DNA of 44,271 nucleotides from positions 1 to 44,271 of the IMG/VR virus record IMGVR_UViG_3300031787_000236. One strand, written 5' to 3'. Position numbers and translations under genes: made by a program. Below, one piece after another: positions 18,320 through 25,774 of this stretch. This DNA comes from a virus. Under the pieces are notes generated by a model that had not been told where the DNA came from, did no database searches, and saw only the letters and a list, made by a program, of their open reading frames with translations. Position 1 is the first letter of the stretch, and every line of letters starts with the position of its first letter.

Positions 18320-20095
18320 ATGAAATCATTTTTAGAATTAGTTCAAGAAGATGAATCGTCACAGAAACATCATGTGATGACTTTTGGTCGGATGAATCCT
18401 CCTACAACAGGACACCTTAAACTTATTCATAAGGTCAAAGAAGTTGCAGATAAAAACAATGCAGGTCATACTGTTGTGGTATCTCATTCACAAGATTCTA
18501 AAAAAAATCCATTGTCTGGTGAATCTAAAGTTAAACATTTAAAAAGATATGCACCAGGTACTAATTTAAAATCGTCCTCAAAAGAACATCCATCTATCTT
18601 TCATCATGCTGCCGAATTACACAAACAAGGTATAACCCACCTTCATGTGGTTGTTGGTTCTGACCGTGTTAAAGAGTTCAAAGATTCACTACACAAATAT
18701 AATGGTGTAAAAGGTAAACACGGCCATTACGATTTTAAAAAAATTACTGTTCATTCTGCTGGCCACCGTGATCCGGACGCTGAAGGTTCCACCGGAATGT
18801 CAGGCACCAAAATGAGAGAGCACGCCAAAAATAAAAACTTTGGAGAATTTAGAAAAGGTGTTCCTGATCATGTGTCAGATAAACATGCAAAAGACCTCAT
18901 GCACGATACACGCAAAGGTATGGGCCTACATGAAGCACATAATCATGGCCAATTTAAAGCCATTTTTGTGACTGGTGGTCCAGGTTCTGGTAAAGATATT
19001 GTAATCCGTGAAGCCATTGCAGAGTCCAAAATTGTAGAATTGAATTTTGTTCAAGCCAGAGATTACTTGAGTGATAAACAAAAACTATCAGAAAAAACAA
19101 GTGATTTCCGTAGAGAATCTATTCGTAGAAGGGGTCCATTAATTATTAACGGACCAGCTGATGATTTTGAAAAATTGTCATATATAAAAGAAGAATTGGA
19201 AGAATTGGGGTATGACACAATGATGATTTTTGTCAATACCACAAATGAAGTTAGTAAGGAGAGAAACTCAGCATTGTCTAGAATGATGGTGGAGTCTGTA
19301 CGGTATGATAAATGGATGAAATGTCAAGAAAATACTAAATATTTCAGAGAATCATTTGTGGATTTTATCGGTTTCGATAATACCGGTGATATAGATACCA
19401 AGGAAGAGGACATTACGGAAGTATATCAATTTACTAAACAATTCTTGGATACTGGCAATATAAGTGATATCGCTAGTGATTGGAAAAATAGAAATATTTC
19501 ATTATTTAAGGAAGAAAAAAATGTTAAAAGCACTAATCGATTTTATAAAATTAAAACCACACCAGAGCTCCGAACAAACGGACTCGACAGTATCCCAGCC
19601 GACAATCGAGCCAGCGACCCCAACGCAGACGACATCAAGTGGAACGCAAACAAACGAGGCGGCAGCTACAACTTCCGCACCTACACAGAAGCCCAAAAGC
19701 CAGTCCTCAAAATCTCGCCAGTCCCCAAAGAAACCAATTTCTCCAAGGACAAAGAAAAAGTAAGCAAAAAACGGTTTACCGACATACAGTCGGTAAGCCA
19801 AAGAATTAGAAATGTGACCGGAATAGGTCCAGAATACGATACACGCCAGCAGGGAACAGTATATCCCATGTCCGGTCTTGGCGATGTAACATATAGAGAA
19901 CAAAAGCAATTTAATAAATTTAGAAAAGTATTAGAAGCAATAGATGATCCTGGTGCCAACGACATGGGTGTTGGTGGCACACTTGGTGGTGCTTCAAATA
20001 AAGAGCCTATGGTTACTCCATCGGATAACCAAACTCAAACAATAACAATTAAAAAGAAGAAAAACAACGGAGAAAAAAATGTTTACAAAAAATAA
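18320..20095 (+). CDS. nucleotidyltransferase-P-loop kinase fusion, late protein
   Basis: A 591-residue protein with two enzyme domains and a long tail. Residues 20-180 form an HxGH-type nucleotidyltransferase: GRMNPPTTGH (23-32) and SGTKMREH near 165 are the two active-site blocks of cytidylyl-/NMN adenylyltransferases. Residues about 213-380 form a P-loop kinase with TGGPGSGKD (218-226) and a zeta-toxin-like RGPLIINGP strand. The domain order recalls NadR, but the kinase does not look like NadR's. The tail (about 400-591) is basic and disordered-looking. MKSFLELVQED at the N-terminus resembles a capsid-targeting leader. A second reading frame is open inside it (19521-19763). Confidence 0.75.
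   Translation: MKSFLELVQEDESSQKHHVMTFGRMNPPTTGHLKLIHKVKEVADKNNAGHTVVVSHSQDSKKNPLSGESKVKHLKRYAPGTNLKSSSKEHPSIFHHAAELHKQGITHLHVVVGSDRVKEFKDSLHKYNGVKGKHGHYDFKKITVHSAGHRDPDAEGSTGMSGTKMREHAKNKNFGEFRKGVPDHVSDKHAKDLMHDTRKGMGLHEAHNHGQFKAIFVTGGPGSGKDIVIREAIAESKIVELNFVQARDYLSDKQKLSEKTSDFRRESIRRRGPLIINGPADDFEKLSYIKEELEELGYDTMMIFVNTTNEVSKERNSALSRMMVESVRYDKWMKCQENTKYFRESFVDFIGFDNTGDIDTKEEDITEVYQFTKQFLDTGNISDIASDWKNRNISLFKEEKNVKSTNRFYKIKTTPELRTNGLDSIPADNRASDPNADDIKWNANKRGGSYNFRTYTEAQKPVLKISPVPKETNFSKDKEKVSKKRFTDIQSVSQRIRNVTGIGPEYDTRQQGTVYPMSGLGDVTYREQKQFNKFRKVLEAIDDPGANDMGVGGTLGGASNKEPMVTPSDNQTQTITIKKKKNNGEKNVYKK
19521..19763 (+). CDS. candidate nested (overprinted) 80-residue protein
   Basis: An ORF in the +1 frame inside the tail of the nucleotidyltransferase-kinase gene. 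It has an ATG at 19521 and AAGGA at 19508-19512, eight bases upstream. The predicted product begins MLKALIDFIKLKPH, a short amphipathic helix. It continues as a Ser/Thr/Pro/Gln/Ala-rich stretch and ends in a basic SPRTKKK tail. The DNA it covers is about 60% GC at 19561-19620 and 55% at 19621-19680, falling to 47% by 19740, far above its surroundings. The main frame there uses C-ending codons unlike the rest of the genome. The main frame is still the better supported gene; this one is a candidate only. Confidence 0.4.
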   Translation: MLKALIDFIKLKPHQSSEQTDSTVSQPTIEPATPTQTTSSGTQTNEAAATTSAPTQKPKSQSSKSRQSPKKPISPRTKKK

Positions 20096-21824
20096 TGTAA
20101 GCCAATCTTTGGTAGATGCTGTTAAAAACATTATTGGTGAAGCCAGTCCCATCAAAGAACCCACTTCTACAGGCATGAGAGTATATGGCCGTAGTTATGG
20201 CAATTCTGCAAAGGCCAAACAAGACCAAAGCAAATCTTCAGTTGATGACCTTAAAGGTCCTAAAACAAAAGAATTGTTACAGAAAGATAAAGAAGAACAT
20301 GAAAAAACAAAAGGTAAGTATGACGAAGCTGCCAAGCCAGATTACTTAGACTTTGATAAAGATGGCGACAAAAAAGAGCCGATGAAGTCCGCATTAGCCA
20401 CCAAAAAGAAAGTTGCTGAAGAATTAAAGGGTGACCAACATAAGATTGATGCCAATAAAAATAATAAAGTTGACGCTCATGATTTTGCTATTCTCCGTAG
20501 CAAAAAGAAAGTCAAAGAAGATATGTACTTTGCAAAGAAATTAATCGAAGGCATGAAGCGTTCTGATATTCCTGCTTATGTTCGCAAAGCTCGTGGTGAT
20601 GCACCATTAACACCAGCTGAAGTAAAGTCTGGTTCAAAAGATTCTATTTCTGATCCAAAAAATCTAGCAAAAGCACGCAATGAAGAAGTTGAACAGATTG
20701 ATGAGAAGAATGTGCCAACAAGTCCAGAAAAATGGGCTCGTGCCAAAGCGGCTGCCAAATCTAAGTTTGCTGTTTATCCTTCTGCATATGCCAATGGTTG
20801 GGCTTCTAAAAAATACAAAGCAATGGGTGGTGGTTGGAAATCTGTTAAAGAAGAATCTGAACAGGTGAATGAAATGGACACATATCCACATCCTGATAGT
20901 AAAGAAGGTAAATCTTTGACGAAGGCATTTAAATCTTCCGCTAAAAAAGATCCAACAGATTTAAATGCACCAGGAAAAAGTCCTACCGTCAAACAAACCA
21001 CTAGCGCTTTACTTCCTATGTTGAATAAAAGTTTCAAAAAATCAATGAAGAAAGAAGAAGCTGAAGAATTGGATGAAGCTTCCGAACAAGCAAGAGATAA
21101 TAAAATTAAGGCAAAAGTTTATGCAGCTAAATTGGGTTCTAAATTTAGGCGTGATAATAAAATCAGAAAATTAGGATTAGGTTCCAATGTAGATACAGCA
21201 ATTGGTCGCAAACTGATGAGAGGCGATCCGCACGACAGCGTTAAGGCTTATGCTAGCGAAGAAGTTGAGTTGGACGAAAAGCAAATGACTGATGATGAAA
21301 TGGCCAAACGTGAAAAAATTGTTAAGTCAATGAAAAAAGGTTTGGCTGGGTTCAAATCACGCTATGGTAAAGATGCTAAATCAGTAATGTATGCCACAGC
21401 AACAAAACAAGCAATGAAAGAAGGAACTGAAGATTCTTCTGCCATAACAACCGATACATTAATTGGTCGCATGCCTGGTGGTAAATCAAATGATTTTAAA
21501 TCCTATAAAATAAGAGTTAGGCCTTTGGATAAAGAAGGCGAACATCAACCAAAAGATTCTACACCTATAGCAATACAACCAGATGACACACCAGCAAGAA
21601 AATCACATGAAACTGCTTCATCACTCAAGCTTAAAGAAGGAAAACGTCCAGAAACGGATGATGCACCTCCATTTGAACAACCATATACAAGAATTCCGAG
21701 TAATGTTAAAGACAAATCTGGTGCAGTTCATACACCAATGTCCAGAGCAAGAGATTTGGCCAAAGCAGCATTAAAAAAAGTTAGAACAGAAATGTTAGGT
21801 AAATTAGGCACATCTGAAAGTTAA
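20079..21824 (+). CDS. modular basic late protein with acidic linkers and EF-hand-like loops
   Basis: A 581-residue Lys/Glu-rich protein built of segments separated by acidic linkers: EEVEQIDE (nt 20682), EESEQVNE (20850), EEAEELDE (21055) and EEVELDE (21258). Two EF-hand/dockerin-like calcium loops are visible: DFDKDGDKKEP (residues 91-101) and DANKNNKVDAHD (124-135). A YPSAYANGWASKKYK motif (233-247), which recurs in many tailed-phage proteins, follows the first linker. The N-terminal SLVDAVKNIIGEA resembles a prohead-protease site. It overlaps the previous gene by 17 bases. I infer an internal-head or scaffold-associated protein; no enzyme motif is seen. Confidence 0.75.
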   Translation: MFTKNNVSQSLVDAVKNIIGEASPIKEPTSTGMRVYGRSYGNSAKAKQDQSKSSVDDLKGPKTKELLQKDKEEHEKTKGKYDEAAKPDYLDFDKDGDKKEPMKSALATKKKVAEELKGDQHKIDANKNNKVDAHDFAILRSKKKVKEDMYFAKKLIEGMKRSDIPAYVRKARGDAPLTPAEVKSGSKDSISDPKNLAKARNEEVEQIDEKNVPTSPEKWARAKAAAKSKFAVYPSAYANGWASKKYKAMGGGWKSVKEESEQVNEMDTYPHPDSKEGKSLTKAFKSSAKKDPTDLNAPGKSPTVKQTTSALLPMLNKSFKKSMKKEEAEELDEASEQARDNKIKAKVYAAKLGSKFRRDNKIRKLGLGSNVDTAIGRKLMRGDPHDSVKAYASEEVELDEKQMTDDEMAKREKIVKSMKKGLAGFKSRYGKDAKSVMYATATKQAMKEGTEDSSAITTDTLIGRMPGGKSNDFKSYKIRVRPLDKEGEHQPKDSTPIAIQPDDTPARKSHETASSLKLKEGKRPETDDAPPFEQPYTRIPSNVKDKSGAVHTPMSRARDLAKAALKKVRTEMLGKLGTSES

Positions 21825-22755
21825 AAATGATAGAAAATAAAACAATTAGTGAAGCCAGTGAAGAAAAGCTTCTAAGTGTATATTTAAATTCTAGAGGAAT
21901 CAATCCTAGATTTGTAACAAAAGATACAAAAATTTCTCATGCAAAATCAGCTGAGTTTGCAAAATGGAAAACAGACCATCAGAATGACAGGCGATTTTAT
22001 GAAGAAAAAATTAAAGAGAATGACACTTCTGAAAAAAAAGAAATGGTTCAGGCACAACTACATTTTATTAAATATGCCTGTGAAGAAATTTTAGATTACA
22101 TTGATAAAGGTGGAGAAGTAGAGGAATGGTATCAAGTTAAAATTGCTAAATCATTTAGCGAATTCGAAAGTCTGCACTCTTTTATGGAAGGAGAGGCTCG
22201 CCGTTTAGGTTTAAAAGAAGAATCTGAACAACTTGATGAGTTGGCTCCAGAAACATTGGCATCTTATGTTCTGAAAACAACCAGTAAAGATCCAAAACGA
22301 GCTGAACCCCGTAAGAAAGCAATGAGTAAATTAGCCAAGATTATGGCTAAACGGTCATTTTCTGAAGAAAAGAAACCGACAGCACTAGAGAAGTTTCGTG
22401 CAGCTGCAGCTGAAAGAGAAAAGAAACACGATGAGATTCAGAAGAAACAATCTAAAGATGGTTCTGGTATGACTGCTGCAATTGACCGTTTAGAGAAACA
22501 TCTAAACAAAGAAGAAGCTGAACAGATTGATGAAGTTTCCAGTTCAGAAGTTGAACACCATTTCAATAATTGGACAAACTCTGAACATGCTCCTTATAAT
22601 AGTGATGCTGGAGATGATAATAAAGTCCACCAATCAGCTTTATCATATTTAAGAAGTACCAATGTACCAAAAGAAAAACATGAAAAATTGGCCATGCATA
22701 TTGCTCATAAATTTCATGGAAGTGGTATTGATGAAGAAGTTGAACAGATTGATGA
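20682..22755 (+). repeat. seven acidic linker repeats EExEQ(I/L)DE across two genes
   Basis: Seven copies of a short acidic coding repeat occur at about 20682, 20850, 21055, 21258 (one codon shorter), 22217, 22511 and 22732. The consensus protein is E-E-(V/S/A)-E-(Q/E)-(I/L/V)-(D/N)-E. The DNA is also similar (GAAGAAGTTGAACAGATTGA type). They are dispersed, not tandem, and separate modules of different sequence. The terminal (I/L)-D-E fits the (L/I)-x-E rule of the T4 prohead protease gp21. Confidence 0.75.
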
Positions 22756-23515
22756 ACTCAAAAAATCTACAGTATTTTCTTGGTTAAAACAACAACCGGT
22801 TGTACCTGAGAAAAAACCAGGTATGACCAGAAAAGACCACAACAAAAAAATTAAATCCCATAGCAAAAGTTGGAATAGAGCTTTAGACCGTTTAGCTGGC
22901 TACAAACCAACATCAGAAGAAACTGAAGATGTGTCGGAAGTTTTTTCCACAGGAGTTCAAGGTCATGTATCTCAAGCTGCTTTAGATTCAATCAAAAATA
23001 AAAGGAATGTTAAGGTAAATTTGGGCACTCCAAGTTATAATCCTAAACCAAAAACTCTGGCCAAGAACCCATCTAAAAAGGCTTCATTTATATCCAGACT
23101 ACTTAATAAAGAAGATACTTATCAAGATTCATATGCTGCTACACAAACAACAGGTATGGAAATTGTTGATTTACCGGCTGATGAGAAATACAATAAAAGA
23201 AAAGAAATGTCTAAATCAGCTCGTATGATTAAGTCGTTATATAAAAAGAAAGGCATGAAAGAAGGTGTTGATGGTCAATCTGGTGGTGGTATCATGTATG
23301 ATAAAGAAAAAACAGATAAACTTGAAACTCCCTATGGTAAAAAACCATCGATGGTAAGAGCTGATAAAAAGTTGACTATAAGTGATAAAGAACCACAAGC
23401 CGCAGCAGTTTTAACTGGAGGTAAAACTTTAACTGGTCAGGACAGAGATACCCTGGAAATTGATCCATTAATGAGAAAACCTGGTCCTCCTTTGGATCAA
23501 AACAAAAAAACATAA
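21827..23515 (+). CDS. modular basic late protein with acidic linkers
   Basis: A 562-residue protein related in design to its upstream neighbour. The N-terminal 130 residues look folded and helical. Linkers EESEQLDE (nt 22217), EEAEQIDE (22511) and EEVEQIDE (22732) then introduce separate modules. These are LAPETLASYVLKTTSKDPKR, a 70-residue module with two short His clusters (VEHHFNNW and MHIAHKFHG), and LKKSTVFSWLKQQP with a basic helix. The LAPETLASY/LKKSTVFSW starts are alike, suggesting a repeated domain seen in other large phage proteins. The C-terminus is basic and low in complexity. It is three bases downstream of the previous gene. Confidence 0.75.
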   Translation: MIENKTISEASEEKLLSVYLNSRGINPRFVTKDTKISHAKSAEFAKWKTDHQNDRRFYEEKIKENDTSEKKEMVQAQLHFIKYACEEILDYIDKGGEVEEWYQVKIAKSFSEFESLHSFMEGEARRLGLKEESEQLDELAPETLASYVLKTTSKDPKRAEPRKKAMSKLAKIMAKRSFSEEKKPTALEKFRAAAAEREKKHDEIQKKQSKDGSGMTAAIDRLEKHLNKEEAEQIDEVSSSEVEHHFNNWTNSEHAPYNSDAGDDNKVHQSALSYLRSTNVPKEKHEKLAMHIAHKFHGSGIDEEVEQIDELKKSTVFSWLKQQPVVPEKKPGMTRKDHNKKIKSHSKSWNRALDRLAGYKPTSEETEDVSEVFSTGVQGHVSQAALDSIKNKRNVKVNLGTPSYNPKPKTLAKNPSKKASFISRLLNKEDTYQDSYAATQTTGMEIVDLPADEKYNKRKEMSKSARMIKSLYKKKGMKEGVDGQSGGGIMYDKEKTDKLETPYGKKPSMVRADKKLTISDKEPQAAAVLTGGKTLTGQDRDTLEIDPLMRKPGPPLDQNKKT

Positions 23516-23517
23516 GA

Positions 23518-23525
23518 GATAAATA
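23518..23525 (+). promoter_or_regulatory. late promoter-like GATAAATA
   Basis: GATAAATA differs from the T4 late element TATAAATA only at the first base and fits the NATAAATA form described for T4-like cyanophages. It lies in the 40-bp gap before a virion structural gene. About 16 bases follow before a strong AAAGGAG ribosome site, and ATG 23556 comes next. Confidence 0.6.
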
Positions 23526-23555
23526 ACTAACAACGGACATTTAAAGGAGAAAAAG

Positions 23556-23921
23556 ATGTCATCGCACGGAAAAATTGATAACGCAAACAATGCACCATAT
23601 TGGGCTGTTAATTCAACAATTGTTAACGCAACAAACGTAAAAGCTAATTATTCAGCCCCAACAGCAGCCAACGTAGCTTTGTTGTATGCAAACACAACAG
23701 CAAACGTTTACACCTCTCGTGAAACTATTGGATTGTTTGGTATTGATAATGCTGAAACAGCAAATAACCAACAAGCTGGTGTTGCACATGCTGGTTGGGT
23801 ATTAAAAACTACTGGCCAAGGTGGTCGTGCTGGTCGTGTTCAATATGAAACATTGGTTACTTTAACCAACATGACTGGTGACGGTGATACAACAACAATC
23901 GCTAATACAGCTAACCCATAA
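23556..23921 (+). CDS. virion structural protein
   Basis: A 121-residue protein rich in Asn, Thr and Ala, beginning SSHGKIDNANNAPYWAVNS, with repeated NTTANVYTSRETIGLFGID and GWVLKTTGQGGRAGRVQYE segments. The pattern, with a GWVL(R/K)TTGxGGRAGRVQ block, is that of an abundant small structural protein of T4-like cyanophages and SAR11 phages, as I remember it. It has its own late promoter and strong ribosome site, as expected for a high-copy virion protein. Exact position in the particle is unknown. Confidence 0.75.
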   Translation: MSSHGKIDNANNAPYWAVNSTIVNATNVKANYSAPTAANVALLYANTTANVYTSRETIGLFGIDNAETANNQQAGVAHAGWVLKTTGQGGRAGRVQYETLVTLTNMTGDGDTTTIANTANP

Positions 23922-23971
23922 TATTATTTTTAAATAATCATTATTTGAATTTGAGAGAAATAAAAATAATA
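23922..23971 (+). promoter_or_regulatory. nested AT-rich inverted repeats between structural gene and next gene
   Basis: An 11-bp perfect inverted repeat, TATTATTTTTA (23922-23932) and TAAAAATAATA (23961-23971), encloses a second perfect one, AAATAAT-C-ATTATTT (23932-23946). ATG 23974 follows at once and the only ribosome-site-like sequence (GAGAGA) is inside the outer loop. It may attenuate read-through or reduce translation of the downstream gene. The all-AT stems make it weak. Confidence 0.35.
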
Positions 23972-23973
23972 AT

Positions 23974-24360
23974 ATGTTTGACAATTTGACTGATGAAAAC
24001 TTTTTAATATATGCCGTAAAACACTATAATTCTCCAATGTGTATGATGTCGGAGTTTGAAAGTGATATTAAAAGAATAAAATATTTAAAACGATTATTTC
24101 GTAGATATAAAATTACAAAATCTGTAAAAGAAAGGCTGATATTAAATCACATTATTTTATTGAATAATGTTTTTGAACCAGAAGCAACAGCGAGAATATT
24201 GTTTTATAAAATAGATCAAAGAGATTATGATGTATTAAAAACATTTTTGATGTATTTGAATATTTTACCGGATATGATTTATGGCATTAACGGAAAGAAT
24301 ATACGAACCGGAGATATTCCTTTAGATAACAATATCGCAGAGATACTACTAAAAATATGA
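23974..24360 (+). CDS. conserved T4-like phage protein (DUF7207-type)
   Basis: A 128-residue helical protein, probably the DUF7207 family of T4-like phages. This is judged from MFDNLTDENFLIYAVKHY, ERLILNHIILLNNVF(E/G)PEA, ARILFYKI and DIPLDNNIAEILLKI, which I recall as conserved in that family. Function is unknown. Its stop overlaps the next start by ATGA. The upstream region holds inverted repeats and lacks a good ribosome site, so expression may be lower than that of the structural gene before it. Confidence 0.75.
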   Translation: MFDNLTDENFLIYAVKHYNSPMCMMSEFESDIKRIKYLKRLFRRYKITKSVKERLILNHIILLNNVFEPEATARILFYKIDQRDYDVLKTFLMYLNILPDMIYGINGKNIRTGDIPLDNNIAEILLKI

Positions 24361-24662
24361 AAACTTTTAAACAATACTTAGAAGAAAAATCTCCAGCATG
24401 GCAACGTTCTGCAGGTAAAGATCCAGAAGGCGGTCTAAATCGTAAAGGTATTGCTTCATATCGTAGAGAAAATCCAGGTTCTAAATTATCAATGGCTGTC
24501 ACAACAAAGCCATCTAAACTAAAACCAGGTTCCAAAGCAGCTAATCGCAGAAAATCATTTTGTGCAAGAATGGGTGGAATGAAAAAACGATTAACATCAG
24601 CTAAAACAGCAAATGATCCGGATAGCCGTATCAACAAAGCTTTAAGAAAGTGGAACTGTTAA
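24357..24662 (+). CDS. small basic DUF6321-type protein with capsid-targeting-like leader
   Basis: A 101-residue basic protein. MKTFKQYLEEK at the N-terminus closely resembles the T4 internal-protein leader MKTYQEFIAEA. SPAWQRSAGKDPEGGLNRKGIASYR and KSFCARMGGMKKRLTSAKTANDPDSRINKALRKWNC (nt about 24553-24659) match the DUF6321 pattern of T4-like and other large phages. The two Cys residues could be metal-binding or redox. Position and leader suggest an internal-head protein; no enzyme activity is known. Confidence 0.75.
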   Translation: MKTFKQYLEEKSPAWQRSAGKDPEGGLNRKGIASYRRENPGSKLSMAVTTKPSKLKPGSKAANRRKSFCARMGGMKKRLTSAKTANDPDSRINKALRKWNC

Positions 24663-25141
24663 TGAAAAGCTTTAAACAACACCTGGGTGAAGATTTACGT
24701 AAATGGTTTAAACAAAAATGGGTTCGAATGGACACCAAGGGTAATATTAAAGGTGATTGTGCAAGAGAACCAGGTGAAGGCAAACCAAAGTGTTTACCTC
24801 AAGCCAAAGCTCATGCAATTGGTAAAGAAGCTCGTGCTTCTGCAGCTCAAAGAAAACGTAGAGAAGATCCTAATCCAGAACGCCGTGGCGCACCAATCAA
24901 TGTGAGAACTGAAGCTTGTTGGACAGGATATAAAGCTGTTGGATTAAAGAAAAAAGGTAATCGCATGGTACCAAATTGTGTACCTGAGGAATCTGTCAAT
25001 GAAGATGGAATTGCTAATGTTGTGGGTGGTGGTGCAATCGCAGGCATCGGTGTGGGTAAAGATGGTGAACCTGGTGTCAATTTAAAAAAGAAAAAAACTC
25101 CAATCTTAATGTCGATTCGGAGAAAACAGCCTAAGGCTTAA
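24662..25141 (+). CDS. small basic Cys-containing protein with capsid-targeting-like leader
   Basis: A 159-residue basic protein. I place the start at ATG 24662 (TAATG coupling), giving the leader MKSFKQHLGED, again similar to T4 internal proteins. Recognisable blocks are WVRMDTKGNIKGDC, GKPKCLPQAKAHA, CWTGYKAVGLKKKGNRMVP and NCVPEESVNED. The last two form a block seen next to acidic linkers in many large phage proteins. A Gly-rich segment (VVGGGAIAGIGVG) precedes a basic C-terminus. It is the last gene of the internal-protein module. Confidence 0.7.
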   Translation: MKSFKQHLGEDLRKWFKQKWVRMDTKGNIKGDCAREPGEGKPKCLPQAKAHAIGKEARASAAQRKRREDPNPERRGAPINVRTEACWTGYKAVGLKKKGNRMVPNCVPEESVNEDGIANVVGGGAIAGIGVGKDGEPGVNLKKKKTPILMSIRRKQPKA

Positions 25142-25143
25142 AA

Positions 25144-25638
25144 ATGTGGTTTTTGTCATTCATACCTGATTGGATTTTACATTGGGCAATACATGGTCTG
25201 GTCATTCTTGGACTTATATTAACATTTATAGGATCAATTGTTAGATTTATACCTGTAATTCAACCATACGCTTTGGTTGGCAGACAATTAGGTATAGTGT
25301 TATTGGTGATTGGTGTATTCTTTGAAGGAGGATATGCCACAGAAATGTCATATCGTGCCAGAATAGCCGAAATGCAAGCAAAGATTAAAGAAGCAGAAGT
25401 TAAATCTGCCAAAGCCAATGAGAAGTTGGCAGCTGAAGTTAGCAAGAATAAAGAGTTGATTAAAGAGAAGGTGAATAAGAATGCTAAAGATATTGAAGCA
25501 AAAAGGGAAGCTATTAACGCTGAGTGTAAGTTGTCTGATGATGCTTGGGTGCTCTACAACCGTGCCGTTGAGCCAAAAGTTTCCAGAAGCTCCTCAAGTG
25601 CTAATGGAGCCCGCTCCGGTTCTAAAGCCTCTAAATGA
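25144..25638 (+). CDS. Rz: i-spanin, Rz-like (two-TM N-terminus)
   Basis: Inner-membrane subunit of the spanin complex that disrupts the outer membrane at lysis. Two hydrophobic segments (about residues 11-33 and 46-64) precede a long coiled coil rich in Ala, Lys and Glu. The NAECKLSDDAWVLYNRAV segment is typical of Rz C-termini, and a Ser/Lys-rich tail follows. The loop between the hydrophobic segments is basic, so by the positive-inside rule the coiled coil is periplasmic, as needed. A single TM is usual for Rz, so the second is odd. The o-spanin gene overlaps its 3' part in another frame. Confidence 0.85.
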   Translation: MWFLSFIPDWILHWAIHGLVILGLILTFIGSIVRFIPVIQPYALVGRQLGIVLLVIGVFFEGGYATEMSYRARIAEMQAKIKEAEVKSAKANEKLAAEVSKNKELIKEKVNKNAKDIEAKREAINAECKLSDDAWVLYNRAVEPKVSRSSSSANGARSGSKASK

Positions 25639-25774
25639 GAATAAAAAAACATTAGCCGATTTGTTACAAAATGCTAATGAGAATTATGGATTGTATTATG
25701 AACTACAAGATAGATATAATGCATGGCAATTATGGTATAAACAACAGAAACAAATATTTGAAAGTGTAAAATGA
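25481..25774 (+). CDS. Rz1: o-spanin, Rz1-like lipoprotein
   Basis: Outer-membrane lipoprotein partner of the i-spanin. The N-terminus is basic then hydrophobic and ends in LMMLGC, a lipobox with Cys24 as the lipidation site. A Pro-rich stretch follows (VPLSQKFPEAPQVLMEPAPVLKP), typical of Rz1. It starts inside the Rz gene in the +1 frame and extends 136 bases past its stop, giving the overlapping Rz/Rz1 arrangement of Gram-negative phages. At 97 residues it is longer than lambda Rz1 (60). Confidence 0.85.
   Translation: MLKILKQKGKLLTLSVSCLMMLGCSTTVPLSQKFPEAPQVLMEPAPVLKPLNENKKTLADLLQNANENYGLYYELQDRYNAWQLWYKQQKQIFESVK

Noticed and set aside
19500-19780. Frameshift or pseudogene in the nucleotidyltransferase-kinase gene.
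   Set aside because: The unusual codon use suggested a frame error, but the main frame stays open and keeps family-like sequence on both sides, so an intact gene is more likely.
19502-19909. Minus-strand ORF over the same GC-rich island as the nested + ORF.
   Set aside because: No ribosome site, and its composition follows from the reverse complement of the island; the + strand nested ORF has better start signals.
24717-24734. GGGTTCGAATGG, like a tRNA T-loop.
   Set aside because: It lies in frame inside a protein gene and no acceptor, D or anticodon stems can be found around it.
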